Shown: positions 1-9,884 of the stretch, in pieces
Layout of the letters: every line of letters starts with the position of its first letter
Numbering within the stretch: the first letter of the stretch is position 1
Program-made: the position numbers and the translations under genes
The notes under the pieces: model-generated
Seen by the model: only the letters and a program-made list of their open reading frames with translations
Told to the model about the DNA's origin: nothing
The model's database searches: none
Assembly (NCBI GenBank): GCA_018398585.1
Contig: JAGTTD010000016.1
Coordinates: forward strand, 29,621,212-29,685,211
Source: Simmondsia chinensis
Lineage: Eukaryota > Streptophyta > Magnoliopsida > Caryophyllales > Simmondsiaceae
DNA length: 64,000 bases
Direction of reading: 5' to 3'

Positions 1-205
1 AAAATGAGTTGTCGGTCAGTGGCGTGGATGGCGGCAGTGGGTCTGTGGTGTGGACAGCGGTAGTCGATCGGTGGCTTGGTGTGGTGGCTGGTGGTGGTCG
101 GTTGCAGCAGTGAAGAGTTAGGGTTAAGGGGAAGGGAAAAGTTGGGGTGCGAGTGGGCGTGAGTGAGAGGAAGGGAAAGGTAAGGAGGAGAGAGAAAATG
201 GGCAT

Positions 206-248
206 GAGGTGAGGTGAGGTGAGGTGAGGTGAGGTGGGGTGGGGTGGG
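206..248. repeat. (GAGGT)n / (GGGGT)n microsatellite
   Basis: About six to seven tandem GAGGT units pass into GGGGT units. The surrounding 1-205 is unusually G-rich on this strand, with no convincing reading frame or homology that I can recognise. Confidence 0.85.
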
Positions 249-317
249 GGTTTAATTTAAATATTAAAATTATTATAATTTTTTTTTTAACATTAATATT
301 AATAAATATTATAACTT

Positions 318-485
318 ATATTGGGTTTTGCTCCGGTCCCGATTTTTTCGGGTTTGGACCGGACCGGACCGGACCGAAACCCGAAATACAGTCACTTTAT
401 GGACCGAGGACCGGACCGATATTTAATAGGTCTGGTCCGGTCCTAGACCCAACGTCCGGTCCGGTCCCCTTTTTTGGTCTGGATC
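318..485. repeat. GGTCCGGTCC-rich low-complexity block, perhaps a hAT subterminal region
   Basis: Dense copies of GGACC/GGTCC in both orientations occupy an otherwise AT-rich flank. Such GC-rich subterminal arrays are common near the ends of plant hAT-type elements, but no terminal inverted repeat or target duplication is visible, so the class is only a guess. The block ends where the Ty3/gypsy fragment starts. Confidence 0.4.
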
Positions 486-534
486 AGTCTTTGAATTCCC
501 CTTGTGGTCTGTGAACAATATATTTCATGATGAA

Positions 535-1306
535 GACATACCGAAGCCAAGATTCAGACGCCTTCAGCGCCATATTGATGACCGCAAGGATCGAAGGTGG
601 GAATCCGGACTTCAGATTGAAATACTTGAGTTCAATGGAGGAGGATGCCCAGAGGAGTTCTTAGATCGGCATGCAGCTGTTGAAGAAGTCCTCGAATTTA
701 GAGAAATACCTGAGAGGAAGCAGGCGCCGCTCGTTGCTACCAAGCTTAGGGGTAAGGCAGCCGCATGGTGGCACCAGTTAAAGCAAGCCCAATTCCGGCA
801 AAGGAAGTGCAAGGTTGAGACGTGGGAAAAGATGAAGAAGCACCTTTGTAGCGCCTTCTTACCACACAACCACACGCGGATGATGTACCAACCCCTTAAG
901 CGGTTACGCTAAGGCTCCAAGTCCGTGGAGGAAACTTTAATTCTCTAGTCGCCAGATTCGACTTGATGGAGTCAGAAGAGCAGCTGGTAGATAGCTTTAT
1001 TGGCGACTTAAGAGTGTCCATTCAAGATGTACTCAACATGTTTGATATTTTTACCATGGTTGAAGCATCTCAGAGAGCCGTGAACGTGGAATGACAACAA
1101 AGGCGCCGCCGTTCTGGCGGAATCGGAAACAATCAAGCTGGCGTAAGGGAGGTGCACCGTGTACCGCCAACACAAACCCCGAACGCCCAAAATAGACCAC
1201 CGCCTGTCATTATTGGAAAACAAGTCAATCAAGAAGTAGCGGGTTCTTCAAGGATGCGTTGCTTCAAGTGCGGATAGATGGGTCACCGTGCCTCCAAATG
1301 CCAAAA
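535..1306 (+). pseudogene. Ty3/gypsy gag remnant with broken zinc knuckle
   Basis: From about 535 to 909 the frame reads as a retrotransposon gag domain, with the characteristic stretch KAAAWWHQLK at about 751-783, and ends in a TAA near 912. Remnants continue in shifted frames. At about 1258-1302 a nucleocapsid knuckle reads CFKCG-stop-MGHRASKC, a CX2CX4HX4C motif interrupted by a stop codon. In a live element gag forms the particle and the knuckle binds RNA. The open frame starts at a non-ATG codon and the true start is lost. Confidence 0.8.
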
Positions 1307-1515
1307 GGGGGACAGATCGGGTAAGGCTCTTCTCATTAATGAGCCCACTGAAGAAGAAGGCGAGGCCATTGAAGAAGATGGTCGAGAAGACTTGGCGGAA
1401 CCAGGAGAAGATCTCATTGAAGGAGACAAGGGTCAGTGTCTTGTTGTTAGACGTGTCCGCTTTACACCGAGGAATGAGCAAGGAGACAGCCGGTTAAGGA
1501 CTAATATTTTTAAGA

Positions 1516-1798
1516 CAATGTGTACTATTGGCGGTAAAGTTCGCCGTGTGGTTATAGGCTCAGGGAGCTGTGAAAAGTCATTTCCGAGGAGACGGTTAAC
1601 AAGTTGGCACTGAAGACTGAAGCTCATCCTCATCCATACCGTCTGCCTTGGCTGAAGAAAGGGAACCAGGTGACGGTTTCAAAGCGGTGCTTTGTGAACT
1701 TTTCTATAGGGCCAAAATACAAAGAAGGAGTATGGTGCGATGTAGTTGCCATGGATGCTTGCCACCTGCTTTTGGGATGTCCTTGGCAGTACAATTGA
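1516..1798 (+). pseudogene. Ty3/gypsy aspartic protease remnant
   Basis: The segment carries the region around the retroviral-type protease active site, here reading VVIGSGSCE where the family has an Asp-Ser-Gly core, so the catalytic Asp is now Gly. After a frameshift the frame continues to HLLLGCPWQ, close to the conserved LLG-x-PW block that ends this domain in plant gypsy elements. It sits between the gag knuckle and the RT. Domain identity rests on position and on these two short motifs. Confidence 0.65.
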
Positions 1799-1971
1799 GG
1801 AGCTGTTCATGACGGGAGGAGGAATACGTATAGCTTCTTCTTCAATGGGGTCAGTACTGTGCTATTGCTAAAGACAGAAGATAAGCCAAAGGTTCCCGGA
1901 GATCAGCATCCCAACGTAAAGGGTCGCGCCATGCTTTCCAGAGTAGTTGGCTCCTCCAGGTTTGGGTCGTT

Positions 1972-3249
1972 TTGGTTGGGAAAGAAGCCAAAGTTGTTCC
2001 TAAAGAATTATTGAGAGAGATTGTGTCTTTGCTGAAGGAGTTTGCCGATGTGCTCCCGGAGGACCTACCGGAGGCGCTACCGCCCTTGCGTGACATTCAA
2101 CACCGAATTGACCTTGTTCCTAGCATTTCCTTGCCAAACAAACCTCACTACTGCATGAGTCTTTCTGAGCATGAAGAGCTTAGACGCCAAGTTGAAGAGC
2201 TGCTCGATAGGGGTTTTATCAGGGAAAGCTTGAGCCCATGTGCTGTTCTGACTTTACTGACGCCAAAGAAAGATGGAAGCTGGCGTATATGTATAGACAG
2301 CAGAGCCATAAACAAGATAACTGTGCGTTACCGTTTCCCTATTCGGAGGTTAGAAGATCTGCTAGACCAGCTCCAATGCGCCAAAGTCTTCACAAAGCTA
2401 GATCTTAAAAGTGGTTATCATCAGATTCGCATTCTTCCCAGGGATGAATGGAAGACTGCTTTTAAGACAAGGGAGGGTCTCCATGAGTGGTTGGTCATGC
2501 CGTTTGGTCTGTCCATCGCACCTAATACCTTCATGAAGTCCATGAACCAAGTATTATGTCTGTTTATTGGCAAGTTTGTTGTCGTCTATTTTGAGGACGT
2601 CTTATTTTACAGCCGTAACGATAGTGAGCATGTTGATCATTTGAGAGAGGTCCTTCAAATCTTGAGGACCCAAAGTTTGTTTGTAACATTGAAAAAGTGT
2701 GAATTTATGAGAGAGAACGTGACCTTCCTTGGATTCGTCGTTTCCAAGGGCGGTATCTCCGCTGATGAAGGAAAAATAGTAGCCATCCATGACTGGCCGC
2801 AATCAAAATCGATTGGCGAAGCCGGTAGCTTTCACGGGTTAGAGTCATTCTACAGACGCTTTGTTCTCGGCTTTCGCTCCATTGTTGTGCCAATTATAGA
2901 CTGTCTGAAAACGGGTTCCTTTGTGTGGACGCCGGAGGCTGAATCCGCTTTCACCATCATCAAGAGGAATCTAACAACAGCACTAATATTAACCCTACAT
3001 GACTTTCAGAAGGATTTTGAGCTGCATACCAATGCTTCAAAGGGTTGTATTGGCGCCGTCCTTAGTCAAGAAGGGAGGCCCATTATTTATTTTAGCGAGA
3101 AACTTAATGGAAGTAAGCTGAGGTATTCCACATATGACTTAGAGTTCTACGCTTTTGTAAAAGCTCTCTGGAATTGGAAGTCTTACTTGGGGAACCGTGA
3201 ATTTATTTTGTACTCGGACAATGTGGCCCTGAAATTCATTAATAGCTAA
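1972..3249 (+). pseudogene. Ty3/gypsy reverse transcriptase-RNase H, catalytic residues altered
   Basis: About 425 codons remain open and give a near-complete [32 protein letters not shown] and [12 protein letters not shown] are canonical fingers and palm blocks. The catalytic box reads [11 protein letters not shown] at about 2581-2613, so the first Asp of the DD pair is Glu. The RNase H part begins [17 protein letters not shown], with Asn in place of the first catalytic Asp, and ends at a stop inside the domain at 3247-3249. The open frame does not start at an ATG, because pol is normally part of a polyprotein. Product inactive. Confidence 0.9.
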
Positions 3250-3477
3250 GAGAAGCTATCCTAGAGGCATGCTAAGTGGGCAGGTTTCATCCAACTCTTC
3301 CACTTTTCCATTAAGCACACGGCGGGAACGTTGAACAAGGTGGCTGACGCCTTGAGCAGGAGGACGCTGATTTTGGCGCAATGTTAGATTGAGGTTATTG
3401 GCTTTTAGTACCTGAAAGACAAGTACCGTGATGATCCAACCTTTGGCAACACTTGGCGTGACGCGCAGCTAGGCCTT

Positions 3478-4227
3478 ATGTCAGATTATGCACTCCATGA
3501 TGGTTTCTTGTTCAAAGGGAATCAGTTGTGCATTCCAAACTCTAGTTGGCGCCAGAAAATTATTGAAGGGAAGCATAACTCTGGTCAAGTTGGTAAGGAC
3601 AAGACGCTGAAGCTCATTACCGCTACCTACTACTGGCCCACGATTTGCAAAGAAGTTGAAAGATTTGTCAAGCGCTACCTTACTTGCAAGATCTCCAAAG
3701 GCGGGATGACCAACGTTGGGCTTTACTTACCGTTACCGGTACCAAGCCAATTGTGGGCTGATGTAAGTATGGACTTTGTTTTAGGGCTGCCGCGAACTGT
3801 TGGCAGGGTTTCCTCCATTTTTGTTGTGGTTGATCGGTTCTCCAAAATGGCACATTTCATCGGTTGTAAGAGGGCCGCAGATGCCACTCACGTTGCGGGT
3901 CTTGACTTCAAAGAAGTCTACAAGCCCCATGTACTACCGTCAAGTATTGTATCAGATAGGGATGTTCGTTTCGTAAATCATTTTTGGCGGAGCCTGTGGA
4001 AGATGGCAAACACTATACTTTCCTTAAGCATGGTCCATCACCCGCAAACCGATGGGCAAACTAAGGCAATCAACCGCTTCTTGGGTAGTATCCTTCGTTA
4101 TTTGGCTGCAGACAATCCTAAGGGATGGGCGATGAAGCTTCACCAAGCCGAATTCGCTTATAACAGCTCTGTGAACAAAAGTACAGGGTTCCCTCCGTTT
4201 CAAGTTGTGTACGGGTTATTGCCTTGA
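3478..4227 (+). pseudogene. Ty3/gypsy integrase remnant
   Basis: The zinc-binding region (TYYWPTICKEVERFVKRYLT, then C-x2-C) is followed by the rve core: the first Asp in VSMDFVLGLPR, the second in SSIVSDRDVRF, and the HHPQTDGQTK block. In plant gypsy integrases the residue after DGQT is the catalytic Glu, and here it is Lys. The frame ends near FQVVYGLLP, the usual end of the core, and nothing recognisable of the C-terminal region or chromodomain follows. The protein would join cDNA to target DNA in an active element; this copy cannot. Confidence 0.88.
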
Positions 4228-4290
4228 GCTCCCTAGTATTCATTTTTCCTAGCAAAGCCATTCGAAGTTTTAAGAACTTCCATAAACGTT

Positions 4291-4530
4291 ATTAACTAAT
4301 TTACTGTGTAATAATTTTTAATGTAATATATGTATATATTAAATGGCATGCAACAGGCGTGTATAAGTAGCGTACAGTAAAATATGTTATTTTGCCAAAT
4401 TTTTTTTGTTAATGTGCCAGATTTTTTATTTTTTTTTTTTAAAGTTTGCCGATTTACTAAATTAGTCATTTAAAAGTGACTTCAATTGTTGATAAAAAAA
4501 AAAAAAGTGACTACAATTGATAGGACATTA
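4291..4530. other. AT-rich intergenic, no gene seen
   Basis: AT-rich DNA with long T and A runs. A phrase like 'tgccaaattttt' and a nearby 'tacagtaaaata' faintly recall the ends of the foldback elements at 33-36 kb, but the similarity is too weak to call an element. Confidence 0.5.
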
Positions 4531-4534
4531 GTAA

Positions 4535-4725
4535 GGGGAAAGAAGACAAAATATTAAAGATTGAACCGTACACAAATAATTGAAGGCATTGCATGTATAT
4601 ATTGTCGACACATTGGTTTCATCTTTTGTTCTTATTAGAGAATTTGGAATCACACCCTTCAATTGTCTTATTACTGTAATGTACGACACTAATGCCACAG
4701 CATTTGCACTACAGCTGATGGTAAA
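4535..4725 (-). repeat. Inverted copy of the repeat at 17575-17830
   Basis: Read on the minus strand this matches 17590-17830 almost continuously, sharing a 'gacaaaatattaaa' start and an 'attcaattgtcttattactg' core. A more diverged copy lies at about 46725-46865 beside Kunitz C. It is a dispersed flank sequence of the Kunitz duplication block, not coding. Confidence 0.6.
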
Positions 4726-4739
4726 GCAGATTAAACTTA

Positions 4740-5190
4740 TTATTTATGGGTATGTATTCTATTTCGAGCTGGTACGTATACAAATGAGGCGAATGACATG
4801 TACGGATCGGATATGCATGATAACACCAGCCATGGGTATAGAACTGGTACAAGTGTTAGTGTTGTATTCAGGGCTCCCCTCTCCAGCCTATACGTGTCGT
4901 ATCTATCTCATATCTACAATTATTTTCATTTAATTAATCTAAAAATAGAAAAGTATGTATTCAATTTAGTTACTCAGTTTTTATCGAATATTATAGTTAA
5001 AATAATAATAAATTCTAAAAAGCAATATTAAATAATTAACATACACGGATATGGATAATCAAAGGGTACCCACATTAGAGCGAGTATGGGGTAGGTATTA
5101 GAGATCCGATGGATGCCCGGGAGCAATAGGGCATGTATGGGTATTTGTATTCTCTAGTACGAGTATAAATATCCACTTTATATCTGTGTC
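4740..5190. repeat. Diverged relative of the non-autonomous hAT family at 46878-47585
   Basis: The block 'gggtatgtat ... ttactcagttttt ... taattaacatacacggatatggataatc' and a run of gggta-type phrases parallel 47230-47480 and 47930-48400. Termini and target duplications are not visible. Call by resemblance only. Confidence 0.4.
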
Positions 5191-5485
5191 AGATATAATT
5201 TATTAATTTATTAAATTGTTAAATTATTTTTTAAGAAATTTAAATGTTTTTATATATTTAAATATTTTTTATAGATATTTTAATTTGTTTTAAAATATTT
5301 AAACTCTTTTTTGTTTTAAATTTATTTTAAATATAAACTATATTTTTATCCTTAGTTAAATTACTTCGTAAGCACTTTCTTTTTTCTTAACTTTACCATA
5401 GTTATTGGGAAAAAAAAATCGTAGTTATGGTAAGCAAGGTCTGACATTAATCCCAAACAACTGCTTAGAACCTCTAAATTTTTGG
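5191..5485. other. AT-rich intergenic, no gene seen
   Basis: Runs of T/A-rich sequence between the repeat block and the SINE. No reading frame or structure worth naming. Confidence 0.5.
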
Positions 5486-5489
5486 ATTA

Positions 5490-5592
5490 TATATCTGCCC
5501 ATAGGCAGGGGGAGGGGGAATTAGAATCGAACCTGGGGCTTTGGTGTGGCACACCAAGCTCACTACCAGTGAGCCCACCCGGGAAACCTCTT
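5490..5592 (-). mobile_element. tRNA-derived SINE
   Basis: On the minus strand an A-box-like TGGGCTCACTGGTAGTGAG (about 5559-5577) lies some 26 bases before a perfect RNA polymerase III B-box GGTTCGATTC (5524-5533), the spacing seen in tRNA genes. The intervening stem does not fold into an intact tRNA cloverleaf, and a C-rich non-tRNA body follows, so this is a SINE head and not a tRNA gene. It lies about 150 bp upstream of Kunitz A. Target duplications were not resolved. Confidence 0.6.
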
Positions 5593-5674
5593 TTGGAAAT
5601 AAATTATCGATTTAAAATGCTTCCATTTACTTAGTTCCGTATAATTAACATTGTTGAATCATGCCTACTTTGCC

Positions 5675-5684
5675 TATAAATATA
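5675..5684 (+). promoter_or_regulatory. TATA box of Kunitz copy A
   Basis: TATAAATATA lies about 75 bp before the ATG. It is embedded in a block conserved in copies A, C and D ('actttgcc' before the TATA, 'gggcata' after it). This conservation supports it as the core promoter. Confidence 0.7.
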
Positions 5685-5749
5685 GGGCATAATATTTCAA
5701 ACTGAGCACAAAAAAACTATAACCATTTATCATTGCAACAAAAGCCACA

Positions 5750-7260
5750 ATGAAAAAAATGCTCGCCCTTCTTGCCATCACTCTTCTCCTCTCTGCCACC
5801 GCTTTTGCCGCCGCTGCCCCCACCCCAGTCCTCGCTGCCAATGGTGATCAGCTCCGAGTCGGAACCAGCTACTACATTAGCTCCATCGGTCGAGGGGCAG
5901 CTGGCGGCGACCTCACCCTCGCCTCTAGAAATAATAGCGTTTGCCCACTCTACGTAGCTCAACAATCCTCTGACGTAAAGCCTGGCATTTCCGTTAGATT
6001 CTACCCAGTCAGCCTCAACCAAACTATCATACACACCTCCACCGATCTCAATGTGGTATTCGCCGTTCTTATCTTTAATATATTCTTCTGTTGTTACTTG
6101 AACTTCATATTTTTTATTTAAATATCACTTAGTTACCTTAAAGTCTAGTGAAATTATATTTTAGCCAATAAAATTTTTTATTTGCATGTAATATCTTGGT
6201 TGTGGTGAAATAATTTTAAATTTAGTTAATTGCGGGCAAGTCCTCGACCAGAATTTACATAAAAGTGATATCAGTTAACAGAAGGTTAATTTTATACACC
6301 AGAAACTTTACGTCATGCAATGGAAAGGTGACATCATATGCCAGAGTCGGGATGGCATACTCCAAATTTTGGACTATAAAATTATTCACATAACAGGTGG
6401 ACTAGAAAATGTATTTATAAAATTTGTGATCAGAAAAATCAATTCACCAAACTTTGGGGTATTTGAAGTGTTGTTAACACTAAATAGTATAGAATATGTT
6501 CATCTATATGTGTGAAATTTAGCAGGGCGATACGAATCAACAGTTGAAACATAAAATTTATACTAGATAGTAAGAAAGGGAGAGAAAAATATAGAAGAAA
6601 GGGAGAGAGAGTTACATCACATATATCTTCATTCATCTTAGCAAGGAAAATATCCTAACCACTGCCCTTATTTATACTAGGAGCTTGGGATGGGGTGGCT
6701 TCTAGGGCCGAAGTGGCAATCAGGCCGACTCGATACTGATTAGAGCATGGCCCTCCGTAATATTCGTATCATAGGGACTTAGGCCAGACCCATAGAGTCA
6801 GCATACGTGAAATCCACGTATAAGCACAAATTTGGTTCTTTTATGAAATCAATTGACATTAAATCGAGTAGTAGCCAATTGAGCTTTCAACGTGGGATAT
6901 TTTAACCTATCTCACATATGAAGCTCTCAAATGCAGGTATTCGACTTCGTTGGCTTCTGCGGACAATCCACAGTGTGGAAGCTGGGCCTCGATAACAACG
7001 ATAAATGGCGGTGGTACGTTGGCACCGGCGGCACTGTAGGGAACCCAGGCATGAAGACAGTGAGCAACTGGTTTAGGATTGAGAAAGATGAGAAATCGGA
7101 TGACTACAAGATGGTGTTTTGCCCTACAGTGTGTAAATCTTGTATAGTGCCATGTGGAAATCTTGGGATTTTTCATGATGGTGGTAGGAGGTTCTTGGGC
7201 TTGACCGATCATTCCCACATGGTTATGTTTAAGAAGGCCTACGCTCTCGTTTCAGAGTAA
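5750..7260 (+). CDS. Kunitz-type protease inhibitor-like protein, copy A (two exons)
   Basis: Predicted secreted Kunitz (STI / miraculin family) beta-trefoil protein of 209 residues. Exon 1 is 5750-6055 (102 codons, ATG start), the intron 6056-6936 (GT...AG, phase 0), and exon 2 6937-7260. Residues 1-21 form a hydrophobic signal peptide ending near AFA. The mature part opens with the family signature region DQLRVGTSYYIS, then GAAGGDLTL, and exon 2 gives STVWKLG, GTVGNPG, SNWFRIEK and MVFCPTVC. Cys after NNSV, in GFCGQS and in the FCPTVCKSC cluster fit the two conserved disulfides. NNS and NQT are possible N-glycosylation sites. By my alignment to soybean inhibitor the P1 position is Ser, not Arg/Lys, so trypsin inhibition is doubtful. 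Exons are open and splice sites canonical. Miraculin-like or storage function is an alternative. Confidence 0.9.
6528..6771. mobile_element. Solo LTR in the intron of Kunitz A
   Basis: Compared with copy B, this intron has 244 extra bases with inverted ends (5' cgatacgaat, 3' attcgtatca; the 5' TG appears mutated to CG). They are flanked by the 5-bp near-duplication caggg / taggg. Length, ends and target duplication fit a solo LTR. No internal region is present, and strand and superfamily cannot be told. Confidence 0.7.
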
Positions 7261-8460
7261 ATAACATAGCGAATTCTAATTTATTGCTAGAAATCAAAGT
7301 AACTTTGTAACATTTAGTTTCCGCAAGCTTTCCCAAATTATCAATTTGATCAGACCATCTATTGCACATCGGTTAAGTATTATTAACTTTGTTGACAGCT
7401 GAAATTATGTGCACAATATTTAAATTAACTACATGATGTGTACTTAATTATGGTTGTTGACTGAAGTGAACTTACTGCAATAGGGGTTTGACATAAATTA
7501 ATAATTGGTAGTGTACTTGATGAAATTAAAAGTTTGAATTGTTACTTTGATTTCAGGCAATAATGTATTAATCTCTATGTTACTCGTCCTTCTAGTTACC
7601 TGTGTAATAGACAGTGGCGATCCCAATCCTCATAATGTAGGAGAACTAAATAAGGAATCAACGTCTATTATAGTATTGTACATTATGACACTCGAGCGAG
7701 TTTCTTTCATGTACCTCCTTAGGACTTCTCATCTTTGTAATTATTAAAAAATAGTTTATTTATGTTCTGCAATATTTGTCATCATTTCACACACCTAACG
7801 TGCTCAAAAAACTACCTTGACTTTCAAAATATTTCAAACCACCTTCCCGTTAGATTTGTTAAATTTTCTGCTAAAAGCATCACGTAACACGCAAATGATT
7901 AAAAATCACCTCCAACTTACAAATTTTTTTAATAAACCACCTCTTTATTACATTTTTTTTCGCTACCGAGGAATCCAGTTACCTGATAAATCCCAACCCA
8001 TGCAGCAAATTCACACACAACAGAAGTCAGTTAAGTCAAAAATTTCTTACAAGTGTCACCTAATTAAGAGCTATAATTGCACGTTAAGAAACAACAAATG
8101 GATATAATTAATTAATGCTCAACAAATTAATTAACTAAAATGTAAGAGAGAAGATTAAAAAAAAAAAAACCTTCAGCTTTCGCTCTCCTTATTTTCTTGT
8201 TATTATCTTCATACTTAGTAGGAGAAAAAAATACTTGATTGATAAAATTTTAAAACTTCAATATATATAAGCGTTAAAAATGTTTAAAACTTAAGGTCCC
8301 CGCAATGCATATATATATTAAAATTTCTGAAACTTATGAGATAAATAATTAAATCTTAAAGTACCCCTTTTGTTCATAAATAATAACAAGAGCAGTGACA
8401 AAAGAGCCCTAAAATGAACAAGTGCCTTTAATTTAGGGTATTTTACAACAAACCATCTAA
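7261..8460. other. Kunitz A 3' flank, shared with copies B and C
   Basis: Non-coding. Recognisably homologous to 30820-31790 and 43535-44331 (for example 'gataacataa', 'attaattaac', 'ctttcgctctcc' landmarks). This shows that gene and downstream flank were duplicated together. Short open frames here have no coding character. Confidence 0.65.
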
Positions 8461-8462
8461 AA

Positions 8463-8840
8463 CTTAGATGTGATTTTATAAAATTACCTAATTTTTTTAA
8501 TTTTTCAATGACATAACTAAACTTTGTAAAACTTTTTAATGTCACACATTAATTTGATCTCATTAACCTTTGTTAATTTTTGGTGACGTGGCAGTTTAAA
8601 ATATAGTTCTTCAAAATATATTCAGATATTCAAAAAAACATTCATATTTAAAAAGTTTTAAAATTATTTTTAATGTAAATTAGAATTTTTGAAAATTGGT
8701 TTCTCTGTCTTTTCATAAGCCAAGTCAGTAAAAATTAACGTGTATTAATGTTGTTAACATTAAAGTATGACAGTAAAAATTTTGAAAATTTTGAATATGA
8801 CATTAAAATATTAAAAAATTTAAATAATTTTTTAAAATTA
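8463..8840. repeat. Foldback MITE, flank copy 1
   Basis: Two arms of about 110 bp are inverted copies: left 'attaacctttgttaatttttggtgacgtgg' region, right 'gccaagtcagtaaaaattaacg' region, separated by an AT-rich loop. The same element occurs at the same relative place in the flanks of copies B (32890-33310) and C (46300-46690), so it predates the duplications. Confidence 0.6.
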
Positions 8841-9499
8841 TATTTAAAATTCAGGGGATAATAGGTAAAAAATTCTTTAATTTTATGAGGACAGTACTAA
8901 AGATTTTGGATAAGTTTTCGAGATGTTTCAAAACGTACCATTCAATTGTCTCTTTCCTATCATGAAAGGTACTGATATCACAAGCATTTCAACGGTCCAA
9001 ATTCTACCCACTTAATACAACAACAACAACAACAACAACAACAACAGTTTCAATACAAAAGTGGCTACCGCAACAAGCAGGGTCGGGGGAGGGGGTGGAT
9101 CTATGCAGCCTTCCCCCTTCCGGGTAGAAGAGAGGCTGTTTCCGAGAACCCCCATCCTGAAGAACGTGTCGTCATGAGAACATGGTACCCTGAAACTATG
9201 GAAGTAACAAAGCATCAGCTTAGTGCATAGTATAAAACTAGCACTATAAAATGTATCTACAAAGGACAACTACAAGACACATAATAAAACAAATAGTACA
9301 TGGCCAATAAAACAAGTAATCGAAAATCAACTAAATAGCATAAAAGTTAACCCCCTGGGGTTATAACTGCCTAGAAATCCTAAACTACCAGTCAGTCGCA
9401 GCCTTACTCTACGCTGCTACCTTCGCTACCCCTATGCTAGCCCTCCATTAAGCTCTATCTGAAGTCATCTCCTCCCTTCGGTTCAGGTGGGTTAGGTTA

Positions 9500-9828
9500 T
9501 GATACAGGCTATTATACATTTTATTAGTTTAATTCAATTTCAGTTTTTCTCTCTCACTTGCAATTGGTTATAATTAGTTATTTTTCCTATTTTATTCCTG
9601 ACAAGTTGGTTACGGGCTCAAGAGGCGTTGGTAGCGTGAGCTCCCTCCTTCTTCTACCTATATATAGAATAGTTGTAATGTTGGAAGATTATGAATGAAA
9701 ATATAAACATTTCCCTTCTCTATCTTCTGCATTCTGTTCTTCCTCTCTATTGTGCTTTCTGCTTTCTGCTTCTTCAATTGTGCTGGATTTTTATCATAAA
9801 TTCCTGTCAATAAATTTAAACCCTATCA
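9500..9828 (+). repeat. 5' LTR of the chromovirus
   Basis: 329 bp, TG...CA ended. It contains a TATATATAG-like TATA block (about 9659-9668) and pyrimidine-rich downstream sequence. It is 7 bp longer than the 3' LTR because of a ctttctg-type repeat. Confidence 0.93.
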
Positions 9829-9829
9829 T

Positions 9830-9841
9830 TGGTATCAGAGC
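9830..9841 (+). promoter_or_regulatory. Primer binding site (initiator tRNA-Met)
   Basis: TGGTATCAGAGC starts one base after the 5' LTR, the standard plant LTR-retrotransposon site complementary to the 3' end of initiator methionine tRNA. It primes minus-strand cDNA synthesis. Confidence 0.92.
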
Positions 9842-9884
9842 CTACCATCCTCTGACCTGTGGTAGATAAATTGATCTGAATTCC

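Larger units (their letters stand above)
502..4290 (+). mobile_element. Degenerate Ty3/gypsy retrotransposon fragment
   Basis: Gag, zinc knuckle, protease, reverse transcriptase, RNase H and integrase remnants follow in the order diagnostic of Ty3/gypsy. No LTR is visible at either side. The left edge abuts GC-rich low-complexity DNA and homology fades soon after the integrase at about 4290, so no chromodomain region or 3' LTR remains. Stops and frameshifts separate every domain, and several catalytic residues are substituted. It is an old truncated copy, not a gene. Confidence 0.9.

Noticed and set aside
5490..5592. tRNA gene
   Set aside because: A good B-box is present, but no intact cloverleaf stems or 3' end could be paired, and SINE-type sequence follows.
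6315..6515. 66-codon frame in the Kunitz A intron, with a similar frame in copy B (30118-30318)
   Set aside because: Retained only because the introns are homologous; indels change the frame and copy C lacks it, so it is not a coding exon.
9012..9269. Minus-strand 85-codon frame ending in a Leu run
   Set aside because: The Leu run is the (TTG)n tail of the RTE LINE.
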